A stretch of DNA of 64,000 bases from Amycolatopsis sp. WAC 01376 (lineage in GTDB: Bacteria; Actinomycetota; Actinomycetes; Mycobacteriales; Pseudonocardiaceae). The notes under the pieces are model-generated. The model was not told the origin of the DNA and ran no database searches. It saw only the letters and a program-made list of their open reading frames with translations. This document shows positions 32,580 to 42,910 of this stretch, piece by piece. The DNA lies in NCBI RefSeq assembly GCF_003947415.1, contig NZ_QHKL01000001.1:806001-870000 (forward strand), read 5' to 3'. A program made the position numbers and the translations under genes. Every line of letters begins with the position of its first letter. The stretch's first letter is position 1.

Positions 32580-33960
32580 GGGCGTCGGCGTTGTTCCGGC
32601 GGCGTTCCGCCTCGACCTGCAGGGGCCGCATCCGGTCCTTCACCCGCTCCGACTTGATGCCCTCGGCGCAGTCGATGGCCTTCGAACCCACCTTCGAACC
32701 GTGGTCGAGATCGCCTTCGAGCAGGTGGTTCGTGGCCAAGGCGCTGAGCATGAACGTCTTGCTGCGGGCCATGTCGTCGGTGTAGGACTCGACGGCCTTC
32801 GTCAGGGCCGGGATCGCGTACTTGGTGTGCTCGGCGTTCTTCTCGGCGAGCACTGTGTGCACGGTGCCGATCATCGCGTAGACGTCGGTCTCGGTGAAGA
32901 ACTTGACCCAGGACTCGGCCTCGGCCAGATCGGCGCGGGCGAACTCGTCCTTGCTCCGGCCGAGCAGCTTCGTGGCCTGCTCCTCGTTGCCCATCATCGC
33001 GTAGGCCCACGCCTCGTTGGCGCAGAGCACGGCGACCGCCAGTTCGGAGCCCGATTCCTGGGCGGCGATCTGGCCGAGCTGGAACAGTTTCAACGCGTCG
33101 TTGGGGGCGTCGTTGTGCAGGTAGACCCGGCCCATCCGGTACAGCACGTTGGCCACCAGCGGATGACTGTCGCCCTGTTTGGCCAGGTCCAGCGCGTTCG
33201 CGAAATGCCCGCGCGCGGAATCCATGAGGCCGGTGTCGAAGGAGGTCCAACCGGCCAGGCTGTGCAGGTCGGCGAGCGCGACGTACAGCCGGTTCTTGAC
33301 CGGCTCGGTGCCGGTGGATTCGAGCATCTGCTGTCCCCAGGACAGCTGGGCGACCACGGCGTCGCGGCAGAAACCGCCGCCGTACTGGTAATCGAGGGAA
33401 CGGAGGGCTCTGGTCGCGGCTTCCACCTGGCGGACGTCGGTCATGCCGATCCGCCCGGGGGCGGGCGTCTTCGCCGGTCCGGCCGACCACGTGCCCGATT
33501 CGGGACCGAACACCGCCGCACCCATCGTGACCTGGGCGGCGTGCGCGAGGAACCTCCGTCGCTTCACGGACTCGTCCTCCTCCGCCTGCTGGCCGTCGGC
33601 AGCACCGACGACCTTTATCGCTGTCGCCTCGTCATAGGCGAGACCCATGTATCCCCTGGGGACACCAAGGCCGTCAGCGATGCGGGTGAGCACGTCGTAC
33701 GCCATCACCTGGCGACCCTTGAGGATCTCGGACACCTCGGACTGCGACTGGCCGGTCATCGCGGCGATCTGACGCTGCGAAACACCGTGCTTGCGCAACA
33801 GCCGGTACACGGAGGAGATCTCCCGTGTGGCCAGTGCGGCTCGCATCTCCGGCTGCTCCCAGGCATCCGGCGGCACGGGGTGGCTCTGCCTGCCCGAAGC
33901 ACCTGAAGCGCCTACTGCGTCCGAGCCGGCGACAGCGCCGCCACCGATACTGGCGTCCAT
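32539..33960 (-). CDS. XRE-family regulator with TPR-like domain
   Basis: The 473-residue protein has an N-terminal Gly/Ala leader, a helix-turn-helix at about 55-105 (LRKHGVSQRQIAAMTGQSQSEVSEILKG), then KRRRFLAHAAQVTMGAAVFGP near residue 132-152, then about 300 residues of TPR-like helical repeats. This order (XRE domain, RRRFL stretch, TPR) is typical of actinomycete developmental or metabolism regulators; NsdA has a comparable layout. The RRRFL segment looks like a twin-arginine signal but is internal, so secretion is unlikely. The gene diverges from two small genes, and three GTGAAAC motifs lie in the shared promoter gap. Confidence 0.9.
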   Translation of the reverse strand: MDASIGGGAVAGSDAVGASGASGRQSHPVPPDAWEQPEMRAALATREISSVYRLLRKHGVSQRQIAAMTGQSQSEVSEILKGRQVMAYDVLTRIADGLGVPRGYMGLAYDEATAIKVVGAADGQQAEEDESVKRRRFLAHAAQVTMGAAVFGPESGTWSAGPAKTPAPGRIGMTDVRQVEAATRALRSLDYQYGGGFCRDAVVAQLSWGQQMLESTGTEPVKNRLYVALADLHSLAGWTSFDTGLMDSARGHFANALDLAKQGDSHPLVANVLYRMGRVYLHNDAPNDALKLFQLGQIAAQESGSELAVAVLCANEAWAYAMMGNEEQATKLLGRSKDEFARADLAEAESWVKFFTETDVYAMIGTVHTVLAEKNAEHTKYAIPALTKAVESYTDDMARSKTFMLSALATNHLLEGDLDHGSKVGSKAIDCAEGIKSERVKDRMRPLQVEAERRRNNADARDLADRLNSFYAA

Positions 33961-34020
33961 TGCGCCCCCTCACAGTTCCGTTGGGGTCGAGAAACAGCGT
34001 AAGCACACCTATTCAACCGT

Positions 34021-34140
34021 GTGAAACACCGGATTGCCCGTCGTGATCGGCCCGGCAGAAGTCGTTTGACCGCTTACCGTGAAACCTCGTCCGGTCACCG
34101 CTATGACGGCGGTTCGACCTTCTATCGCACTCGGTTTCAC
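34021..34140. promoter_or_regulatory. Three GTGAAAC motifs in divergent promoter gap
   Basis: GTGAAAC occurs at 34021-34027 and 34079-34085, and its complement GTTTCAC at 34134-34140, roughly 55-58 bases apart. They lie between the XRE/TPR start (33960) and the divergent start (34164). Such repeated heptamers could be binding sites for the XRE protein. A seven-base motif recurs by chance fairly easily, so this is tentative. Confidence 0.35.
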
Positions 34141-34163
34141 ATCACTGTAGTTGTCAGATCTCC

Positions 34164-34652
34164 GTGACCGACTCGCCACCGGCAGCGATCACAGAGAGCT
34201 ACCAAGTCTCCGAACCCCCGCAGGGTGCGGACACGCGGAACGAAGACGACGTGGAACGAGAGAGCGGAGAAGAGCCAGTGGAGTTCGTGGACTCGATCGC
34301 AACAGGCTCCATCACCGCGGGACGGCCCGGTATGGCCACGCGCCACCTGCGTGCGGCCGGCCCCGCCGGTCAGCAGCCGGTCGCGGTCGCCCCCGGCGTC
34401 AACCGGCCGGTCTCCCCTTCCGCCCCGGTCGACCCCCGTACCGCGAGTGTGCGCCGTTACGAAGGCGGACAGCTGGTCTGGCGGGTGCAGTGCGGCGATC
34501 TCATCAGCCGCGAACGCGCCGTCACCGTGTTCGTCGAAGACAACCAGGTGGTTCTCGTCTCGCCGCCGGGAGAGACCGCGCGCATGACGTCCGGCCAGCT
34601 CGGCCAGCTCAGGGCAGCGCTCAACGAAGCCGCCAAAATGGCGGAAAGGTAA
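34164..34652 (+). CDS. Hypothetical protein diverging from XRE/TPR regulator
   Basis: The 162-residue frame has a disordered, acidic N-terminal half (Pro/Glu/Ser-rich to about residue 95) and a compact C-terminal part with VRRYEGGQLVWRVQCGDLI, VTVFVEDNQVVLVSPPGETARM and LGQLRAALNEAAKMAER. The C-terminal part looks like a small beta-sheet domain plus a helix. GTG 34278 (MEFVDSIATGSITAG), with GGAGAAGAG before it, may be the true start, giving 124 residues. It ends 13 bases before the next gene. I do not recognise the family. Confidence 0.65.
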   Translation: MTDSPPAAITESYQVSEPPQGADTRNEDDVERESGEEPVEFVDSIATGSITAGRPGMATRHLRAAGPAGQQPVAVAPGVNRPVSPSAPVDPRTASVRRYEGGQLVWRVQCGDLISRERAVTVFVEDNQVVLVSPPGETARMTSGQLGQLRAALNEAAKMAER

Positions 34653-34665
34653 CGGTGAGTTCTCC

Positions 34666-35088
34666 GTGGATCAGGTCCTAGGGCAAGTCCTCCGCAACGC
34701 GGTTTGGGAACGCCTCGACATGCTCTCCGATCTCGCGAACCGGGCCGACGCACAGTCGCTCGTCTCGGTCGCCCGCTCGGAGCTCCCCCGCCTGACCGAA
34801 GGCTGGCGCGCGATGCTTCAGGCGCACGAGCCCGACGAGCGGGGCGACTGCCCCACCTGCTCGACCCGCTGGCACCGGTGCAAGGCCCCCTGCTCGGTAT
34901 GGCAGGTCGCGCACGAACACCTGGTCGCCGGCGGCCTCGCCCCCCAGCACACCGCGGCCTCCCAGGACCACCGGCGCGAAGCCCGCCGCCGTGTTCCCGG
35001 GCAGACCAGGGTGAGCGCCGCCGAAACCACCGGCAGGCACGCGCTGGTCAACCCGCGCCGTCCGGCCATCGGCGGCGTGCACATCTAG
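34666..35088 (+). CDS. Small protein with zinc-ribbon-like cysteines
   Basis: The 140-residue protein has an N-terminal helical part (about 1-58: VLRNAVWERLDMLSDLANRADAQ) and a cysteine cluster DCPTCSTRWHRCKAPCSVW, with CxxC and CxxxC pairs that could hold a zinc ion. The C-terminal 50 residues are basic and probably disordered. Start GTG 34666 has only a weak ribosome-binding site. It follows the previous hypothetical by 13 bases, so the two likely form an operon opposite the XRE/TPR regulator, an arrangement common for small regulatory partners in actinomycetes. Function unknown. Confidence 0.7.
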   Translation: MDQVLGQVLRNAVWERLDMLSDLANRADAQSLVSVARSELPRLTEGWRAMLQAHEPDERGDCPTCSTRWHRCKAPCSVWQVAHEHLVAGGLAPQHTAASQDHRREARRRVPGQTRVSAAETTGRHALVNPRRPAIGGVHI

Positions 35089-35247
35089 AAGGCCGGCGAG
35101 TGAACGGCGGTCCGAGCGCCCCCTCGGCAACCACGCCACGATCTCGCCTTCGCCGGCGGCGGTTCGCGCGTACCCCCGAACGCGACGAGCCGCTCTCGGT
35201 AATCACTCCGGTCCCCACCGCGATTAATCGAAAAATCTCGGCAGAAC

Positions 35248-35278
35248 ACCTAGCGAAGGCAGTAATCGGTCGCTAGGT
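35248..35278. terminator. Hairpin ACCTAGCGA/TCGCTAGGT
   Basis: Perfect nine-base arms (35248-35256, 35270-35278) with a 13-base loop lie between converging genes ending at 35088 and 35400. It has no T-tract and differs from the main hairpin family. It probably terminates transcription from the small-gene operon. Confidence 0.5.
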
Positions 35279-35343
35279 TGATGATCACAAACGCAGCGCG
35301 ATACCTGCCCCGGAGCGCGCTGCCATCCCCCGAACCCCGCGGG

Positions 35344-35381
35344 CCGGTGCCGTTGCACTCCCCTCCCCCGACCGGCACCGG
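35344..35381. terminator. Hairpin CCGGTGCCG/CGGCACCGG after MFS gene
   Basis: Perfect nine-base arms (35344-35352, 35373-35381) enclose a 20-base C-rich loop. It lies 19 bases beyond the stop of the sugar transporter gene at 35400, on the side where that transcript ends, so it is a fair candidate for its terminator. The rest of the 311-base gap 35089-35399 shows no gene. Confidence 0.5.
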
Positions 35382-35399
35382 TCCGCGGTCTCCAACGTT

Positions 35400-38025
<2,626 letters not shown>

Positions 38026-38097
38026 CTATGCCTTCACTCGACCGGGGGGAACCCTGTCGGCACGATAAAGTCGCAGATCAGCGAAGGAGGAGCCCGA

Positions 38098-38742
38098 GTG
38101 TCCGACATCCAGGCCGCGAAATCACCAGCGGAGACCACTCCGCTCCGGCGGCAGCCCGTCCAGCAGCGCAGCGCCAAGCGGGTGGAGCAGATGCTCGACG
38201 CCAGCGCCCAGCTGATCGACGAACTCGGTTACGACGCACTGACGACCACGCTGATCGCGAAGCGCGCCGGGGTGGCCGTCGGTTCGCTGTACCAGTTCTT
38301 CCCCGACAAGCGGGCCGTGGTGCAGGCGCTGACGCAACGGAACCTCGAACGCTTCGTCGCCTCGGTGTCGGAAACACTGAACGAGCTCGCGCCCGAACAC
38401 TGGTGGGACGTCGTGGACTCGATCCTCGACATCTACCTCGCCATGCACCGCGAGGTCCCCGGCTTCTCGAAGGTCCACTTCGGTGACGTCGTCGACCGGC
38501 AGCTCTTGGACGAGACCCGCGACAACAACGCCGTCATCGTCGACGCGCTCACCGACGTGCTCTCCGCGCGGATCCAGTCGCCGCCGGACGACATCCGGTT
38601 CGCTTTGACGATCGCAAACGAGACGGCCGACGCGTTGCTGAAGCTGGCGTTCCGCCGCGACCCGCGGGGGGACGAGCGGATCGTGGCGGAGGCGAAGTCG
38701 GTGGTGAAGGGGTATCTGGCGAGCAAGTTCGGGGAAGCCTGA
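38098..38742 (+). CDS. TetR-family transcriptional regulator (glucoside module)
   Basis: The 214-residue protein has a TetR helix-turn-helix at about 20-70 (RVEQMLDASAQLIDELGYDALTTTLIAKRAGVAVGSLYQFFPDKRAVV) and a C-terminal helical ligand domain ending ASKFGEA. GTG 38098 is chosen for the strong GAAGGAGGAG site six bases before it. It diverges from the beta-glucosidase/transporter operon and is its likely regulator, although TetR control of glycoside genes is less usual than LacI or ROK control. Four long hairpins follow its stop. Confidence 0.92.
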   Translation: MSDIQAAKSPAETTPLRRQPVQQRSAKRVEQMLDASAQLIDELGYDALTTTLIAKRAGVAVGSLYQFFPDKRAVVQALTQRNLERFVASVSETLNELAPEHWWDVVDSILDIYLAMHREVPGFSKVHFGDVVDRQLLDETRDNNAVIVDALTDVLSARIQSPPDDIRFALTIANETADALLKLAFRRDPRGDERIVAEAKSVVKGYLASKFGEA

Positions 38743-38779
38743 GGGTTTCTCCGGCTGCGTTCGGCCCCGCTCGCTCGGT

Positions 38780-38838
38780 AAGTACATGAAGGCCCCCTTC
38801 CTTGCGCCTAGGTACAGGAAGGGGGCCTTCATGTACTT
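38780..38838. repeat. Long intergenic hairpin, GAAGGCCCCCTTC type
   Basis: Perfect 23-base arms (38780-38802 and 38816-38838) enclose a 13-base loop. The arms contain ATGAAGGCCCCCTTCC, another GAAGG/CCTTC variant. It lies 37 bases after the TetR stop and is the first of four hairpins in the gap. Confidence 0.9.
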
Positions 38839-38903
38839 GCGATGGTGTGAAGGTCGAGTTCCCTCGGCTGAGCCGAGGGAAGGGGTCCTTCACGCGCCAT
38901 CGC
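38839..38903. repeat. Nested hairpin with TTCCCTCGGCT palindrome
   Basis: The inner element TTCCCTCGGCT-G-AGCCGAGGGAA (38859-38881) is a perfect odd palindrome. It is enclosed by outer arms GCGATGGTGTGAAGG (38839-38853) and CCTTCACGCGCCATCGC (38887-38903), which pair except for a two-base bulge and a wobble. It starts on the base after the previous hairpin. Confidence 0.75.
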
Positions 38904-38936
38904 GATCCGAAACCTCTCGGTTCCGTCACCTGGCGC

Positions 38937-38981
38937 TGAAGGACGCTTTCCCCGCGTCCTATGCGACGAAAGCGTCCTTCA
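38937..38981. repeat. Hairpin TGAAGGACGCTTTC
   Basis: Perfect 14-base arms, TGAAGGACGCTTTC (38937-38950) and GAAAGCGTCCTTCA (38968-38981), flank a 17-base loop. The stem end TGAAGG/CCTTCA is shared with the other family members while the inner bases differ. Third hairpin of the gap. Confidence 0.85.
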
Positions 38982-39029
38982 CCCCACGTCCGTCCACTAT
39001 GGACTCGCGGCCCCACTGCCCGGACGTCA

Positions 39030-39074
39030 CGAAGGTGCCCTTTGAGACGCTCAACGTCCCAAAGGGCACCTTCG
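39030..39074. repeat. Hairpin CGAAGGTGCCCTTTG
   Basis: Perfect 15-base arms, CGAAGGTGCCCTTTG (39030-39044) and CAAAGGGCACCTTCG (39060-39074), with a further GACG/CGTC pair inside. Fourth hairpin of the gap, again with GAAGG/CCTTC at its base. Confidence 0.85.
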
Positions 39075-39193
39075 CGTCACCGGCGGATCCCCCTTGCTCC
39101 ATTCGTGTCCACCGACGCCCGGATCCCATGCCCCACTAGTCACACGACCCCCAACAACCACGTCGCCACCCATGCTGACCTGGCCTTACCGAC

Positions 39194-39236
39194 TTGTCCA
39201 CATAAGTTGTCCACACCCACCCACAGTTGTGGACAA
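39194..39236. other. Cluster of three DnaA boxes
   Basis: TTGTCCACA occurs at 39194-39202 and 39207-39215, and in inverted form, TGTGGACAA, at 39228-39236. All three are exact matches to the actinomycete consensus, within 43 bases. No dnaA, dnaN, gidA or recF gene is nearby and the cluster is too small for oriC. It could titrate DnaA or let it act as a regulator. Confidence 0.55.
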
Positions 39237-39339
39237 CCTCGCCCCTCACCCCGCGGAACCGCCCTCCCCGACACCCCCTCCCGATACGCTGGTGCGGGGC
39301 GCGCCCCCCAGGGATGGGTGGGGGGTGGGGTCGCGCGGA

Positions 39340-40524
39340 TCAGCCGAAGTTTTGGGATTCGCCTCGGTAGGTGGGGACGGTTCGGTCGACGCGGTCGCCG
39401 ACGACGACGTGGTAGTGCGTGAAGCGTTCGGCGAGTTCGCCTGCTTTCGCGTGGCGCAGCCAGACGCGGTCGCCGAGCCGCAGGTGCCGGGCGGCTTCGC
39501 CGGAGACGGGGGTTTGGACTTCGCCGGCGCCTTCGAATCCGAGCAGCGAGAGTCCTTCAGGCAGGTAAGGCGTCGGGAGTCGCGAAGACTCCGCAGGGCC
39601 TGAAGCGATGTAGCCGCCGGAGAAGAGCGTCGCGACCTTGGGTGCCGGGCGGCGGACGACGGGGAGTGCGAACATCGCGGCCGGGCGCGGCGAGAAGTGC
39701 GCGTAGCCGTCGAAGAGCGTCGGCCCGATCAGCCCAGAGCCCGCCGCGATTTCGGTGACGGCCGCCTCGGCACCGGTCGATTCCACGCTGCCGCTGCCGC
39801 CGCCGTTGACGAACTCCAGATCCGCCAAGGCACGGACAGCTCGGACCGCGGCCGCGCGGCGTTTCGCGATTTCCACAATGGACTTCCGCTGCATCCAGCC
39901 GATGAGCGAGTTCTTGACACCGCTGCCCGCCGCGTCGCCGAGCCCGGCGATCTGGCCTTCGTACGCCATCATCCCGACGAGCCGGAAACCCTTGCGGGAC
40001 AAGATGGTCCGCGCCAGATCCGCGGCCTGCCGCGGACTGAACACCGGCGAGCGCCGGGTGCCGACGTGCACTCCTGGCAGCGGCCGCCACGAAGCGTCGA
40101 GCTCCAGGCAGACGCGGATTTCGGGATGCCTCTGCCCCAGCGCGGCATCGACCAGATCCAGATGCTCCGGCGAATCGACCATGATCGAAATCGCCGCCCG
40201 CGCCCGGTCGTTCGCCGCCAGCCGCCGCAGCGCGCCGTGATCGGCGGTCGGGTACGCGACGACGATGTCGTCGGACGTCCCCTGCTCGACATGCCAGACG
40301 GCTTCGGCGAGCGAGTAGCACATGAGGCCCTCGAACCCGGGCCGCGCGAGGACCCGTTCGAGCAGATAGCGGCAGCGCACGGACTTGCTGACCACGCGGA
40401 TCGGTTTGCCGTTCGCCCGCCGCAGCAGGTCGGCTCCGTTCGCGTCGAACGCATCCAAGTCGACAACCGCGAACGGAGGATCCAGGTCCTTCGTCGCCAA
40501 GTCGTACACCGTCGCACTGGTCAC
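39340..40524 (-). CDS. PLP-dependent amino acid deaminase/aldolase (fold type III)
   Basis: The 394-residue protein is of the alanine racemase/D-threonine aldolase fold: an N-terminal PLP barrel with the likely Schiff-base Lys in RVVSKSVRCRYLLER (K47), then MAYEGQIAGLGDAAG, LEFVNGGGSGSVEST and a C-terminal beta domain with RLGDRVWLRHAKAGELAERF and HYHVVVGDRV. It should act on a D- or beta-hydroxy amino acid, but the reaction is not certain. It diverges from the aldonolactone oxidase gene across 87 bases. It is close to the family's usual length of 380-400. Confidence 0.85.
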   Translation of the reverse strand: MTSATVYDLATKDLDPPFAVVDLDAFDANGADLLRRANGKPIRVVSKSVRCRYLLERVLARPGFEGLMCYSLAEAVWHVEQGTSDDIVVAYPTADHGALRRLAANDRARAAISIMVDSPEHLDLVDAALGQRHPEIRVCLELDASWRPLPGVHVGTRRSPVFSPRQAADLARTILSRKGFRLVGMMAYEGQIAGLGDAAGSGVKNSLIGWMQRKSIVEIAKRRAAAVRAVRALADLEFVNGGGSGSVESTGAEAAVTEIAAGSGLIGPTLFDGYAHFSPRPAAMFALPVVRRPAPKVATLFSGGYIASGPAESSRLPTPYLPEGLSLLGFEGAGEVQTPVSGEAARHLRLGDRVWLRHAKAGELAERFTHYHVVVGDRVDRTVPTYRGESQNFG

Positions 40525-40549
40525 CCGAACTAAGGTACGACAGAAGGGC

Positions 40550-40578
40550 TTGAAACGCGAATACTATTCACTTACTGT
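40550..40578 (+). promoter_or_regulatory. Probable sigma-70-type promoter of the lactone oxidase gene
   Basis: TTGAAA at 40550-40555 is followed after 17 bases by TACTGT at 40573-40578, a fair match to primary sigma factor hexamers of actinomycetes. The gap is AT-richer than its surroundings, and the start codon at 40612 is 33 bases beyond the -10 element. Predicted by eye only. Confidence 0.4.
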
Positions 40579-40611
40579 TTCGGCACTCACAGACGAGAGT
40601 TAGGTGGGCGC

Positions 40612-41916
40612 ATGACACGGTGGAGCAACTGGGCCGGCACCGCGACGGCGTCGCCGCTGCGCGTGCACCGGCCGCGCGACACGGCCGCGATCGCCGAGGC
40701 GATCGGCCGGTCCGCCGCGGACGGACGGCGCCTGCGCCCGCTGGGCAGCGGTCACTCCTTCACGGCGATCGCCGCGGCGGATTCGGACGCGATGGACCTG
40801 ACCGGCTGGACCGGCGTCGCGTCGGTGGACGTCGCGAAAGGCCTGGTCACGGTCCGTTCGGGCACCACGCTCAAGCAGCTCAACGCCGAACTCGACGCCC
40901 TGGGCCTGGCGATGACCAACCTCGGCGACATCGACGCGCAGACCGTCGCGGGCGCGATCTCCACCGGCACCCACGCCGCCGCGGCCCGGCTCGGCGGCAT
41001 CGCCACCCAGATCGCCGCGCTCGAACTCGTGCTCGCCGACGGCACCGTGGTCACCTGTTCGGCGGACGAGCGCCCCGATCTCTTCGCCGCCGCGAGGGTC
41101 GGCCTCGGCGCGCTCGGCGTCATCAGCACGGTCACGCTGCAGTGTGAACCGTCCTTCCTGCTCTCCGCCCAGGAGCGGCCGGAACCACTCGAACAGGTCC
41201 TCGAAGGCTTCGACCAGTTCGCCGACGAGAACGACCATTTCGAGTTCTACTGGTTCCCGTACGGCAAGAACGCCCTGGTCAAGCGCAACAACCGGCTTCC
41301 GGCGGGCAGCGAACGCCGTCCATTGACCAAGGTGAAGGAGTTCATCGACTACGAGGTGACGGAGAACGTGGCGTTCGGCGGGCTGTGCCGACTCGGCCGC
41401 GCGGTGCCGAAACTCGTCCAGCCGTTGGGCCGGTTCGCCTCGAACATCCTCTCCGCCCGCGAGTACAGCGACACATCGCATCGCGTCTTCGTGACCCATC
41501 GCGGTGTGCGGTTCGTCGAGTCGGAGTTCGCGATCCCCCGCGAAGCACTGCACGACGTCTTCGCCGAGCTTCGTGCTTTCGTCCCGAAGCTGGAGAATCC
41601 GGTCGCGTTCCCGGTCGAGGTGCGCGTCGCCGCCGCGGACGACATCTGGCTTTCGACGGCGAACGGCCGCGACTCCGCCTACATCGCGATCCACCAGTTC
41701 GTCGGCATGCCCTACCGCGAGTACTTCGCCGGATTCGCGTCGATCGCCGGCGAGGTCGGCGGCCGCCCGCACTGGGGCAAGATGCACGACCTCGACGCCG
41801 CGACGCTGCGCTCGCGGTACCCGCGGTTCGACGACTTCCTGCGGATCCGCAAGGAGGTGGACCCGGCCGGGGTCTTCACGAACACCTACCTCGACCGGGT
41901 CCTCGGCACCGCTTAG
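40612..41916 (+). CDS. D-arabinono-1,4-lactone oxidase-type FAD enzyme
   Basis: The 434-residue protein belongs to the VAO/ALO flavoprotein family. The FAD-binding half starts SNWAGTATASPLRVHRPRD and has RPLGSGHSFTAIA, where H48 is the expected covalent FAD attachment site, and LGDIDAQTVAGAISTGTHAA. The ALO half ends in the active-site motif RPHWGKMHDLD. It oxidises an aldonolactone or polyol, giving hydrogen peroxide or passing electrons on. It is a single-gene unit with its own promoter-like sequence. Its stop overlaps the converging PRPP synthetase stop by four bases. Confidence 0.92.
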   Translation: MTRWSNWAGTATASPLRVHRPRDTAAIAEAIGRSAADGRRLRPLGSGHSFTAIAAADSDAMDLTGWTGVASVDVAKGLVTVRSGTTLKQLNAELDALGLAMTNLGDIDAQTVAGAISTGTHAAAARLGGIATQIAALELVLADGTVVTCSADERPDLFAAARVGLGALGVISTVTLQCEPSFLLSAQERPEPLEQVLEGFDQFADENDHFEFYWFPYGKNALVKRNNRLPAGSERRPLTKVKEFIDYEVTENVAFGGLCRLGRAVPKLVQPLGRFASNILSAREYSDTSHRVFVTHRGVRFVESEFAIPREALHDVFAELRAFVPKLENPVAFPVEVRVAAADDIWLSTANGRDSAYIAIHQFVGMPYREYFAGFASIAGEVGGRPHWGKMHDLDAATLRSRYPRFDDFLRIRKEVDPAGVFTNTYLDRVLGTA

Positions 41917-42860
41917 GCGGTTTCGAACAACGCGCTGACCGACTCGCCGTTGTGGATCCTCCGCATCGCCTCCGCCAGCGCGGGCGCGATCGAAAGGACC
42001 TGCAGCTTCGGGCTCTGCTCCTCCGGCGGGATCGGCACCGTGTTCGTGCAGACGACCTCCAGCACGTCGGGCTGGCTGCCGATCCGTTCGAGCGCGCCGC
42101 TGGAGAAGAGGCCGTGCGTGCAGGCGACGCGGATCGAGCGCGGCTTCAGTTCCCGGAGCTTGCCGAGCAGCTCGATCACCGTGCTGCCCTTGGCGATCTC
42201 GTCGTCGAGGACGATCACGTCGCGGCCGGTGACCTCGCCGATCACCGAGCTGATCTCGACCCTGTCGTCGGCGAAGCGCTGCTTCGCGCCAGCGGCGACC
42301 TGAGCACCGAGCAGCCGGGCGAAATGCGCGGCCTCCTTGGCGTTGCCGAGATCCGGCGAGACCACGGTGGTCGCGGAGAGGTCGTACTGGCGGAAGTGCT
42401 TGGCCAGCTCCTGCAACGCGTGCAGGTGATCGACCGGGACGCTGAAGAAGCCGTGCACCTGCGGCGAATGCAGGGTCATCGCGAGGACGCGATCGGCGCC
42501 GGCGGTCGCCATCAGGTCGGCGACGAGACGGCCGCCGATCGAGATCCGCGGCGCGTCCTTCTTGTCCGATCGGGCGTACGAATAGTGCGGCATGACGACG
42601 GTGATCCGTTTCGCCGACGCGCCCCGCGCGGCGTCCAGCATCAGCAGCAGTTCGACGAGGTGTTCCTGCACCGGCCGCACCAGCGGCTGGATCAGGAAGA
42701 CGTCGCGCTCACGGCAGTTCGCTTCGAGCTGCACTTCGAGGCAGTCGTTGGCGAACCGCTGCACCTTCACCGGATGCAGCGGGATACCGAGATGAGCGCA
42801 GATCTCTTCGGCGAGCTCGGGATGTGCGCTGCCACTGAAGACCGCGATGTCCTCGCGCAA
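41913..42860 (-). CDS. Ribose-phosphate pyrophosphokinase (divergent paralogue)
   Basis: The protein is of PRPP synthetase length and order: REDIAVFSGSAHPELAEEIC, RERDVFLIQPLVRPVQEHLVELLLM, VMPHYSYARSDKK and TLHSPQVHGFFSVPVDHL. The PRPP loop, normally DDMIDTGGT, reads VIVLDDEIAKGST, and the catalytic flexible loop has AKQRF where KRR is usual. It should make PRPP from ribose 5-phosphate and ATP, but may have shifted specificity. TTG 42860 is proposed as the start because CGGAG precedes it; a GTG at 42899 adds 13 residues but lies in promoter-like AT-rich sequence. It ends an operon with the two genes upstream. Confidence 0.85.
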   Translation of the reverse strand: MREDIAVFSGSAHPELAEEICAHLGIPLHPVKVQRFANDCLEVQLEANCRERDVFLIQPLVRPVQEHLVELLLMLDAARGASAKRITVVMPHYSYARSDKKDAPRISIGGRLVADLMATAGADRVLAMTLHSPQVHGFFSVPVDHLHALQELAKHFRQYDLSATTVVSPDLGNAKEAAHFARLLGAQVAAGAKQRFADDRVEISSVIGEVTGRDVIVLDDEIAKGSTVIELLGKLRELKPRSIRVACTHGLFSSGALERIGSQPDVLEVVCTNTVPIPPEEQSPKLQVLSIAPALAEAMRRIHNGESVSALFETA

Positions 42861-42910
42861 GGACTTACTCCGTTCAGTCAAAAGACGGATTACGTCCACA
42901 CACTATGGTT

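Larger units (their letters stand above)
38743..39339. other. 597-base gene-free gap with hairpins and DnaA boxes
   Basis: This stretch between converging genes codes for nothing I can support. It holds four consecutive inverted repeats (38780-39074) and three DnaA-type boxes (39194-39236), then a C-rich run and a G-rich run near 39300-39330. The frames that cross it read the hairpins as repetitive Lys-Gly-Pro-Phe-like peptides and are not genes. Confidence 0.75.

Noticed and set aside
33510..33580. Secreted Tat protein
   Set aside because: The RRRFL segment is internal, after a helix-turn-helix domain, so it was not annotated as a signal peptide.
38780..39074. CRISPR array
   Set aside because: The four repeats differ in sequence, spacing is irregular, they are self-complementary hairpins, and no cas gene is present.
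39194..39236. Chromosomal replication origin
   Set aside because: There are only three DnaA boxes, no AT-rich unwinding region and no dnaA-dnaN-recF genes nearby.
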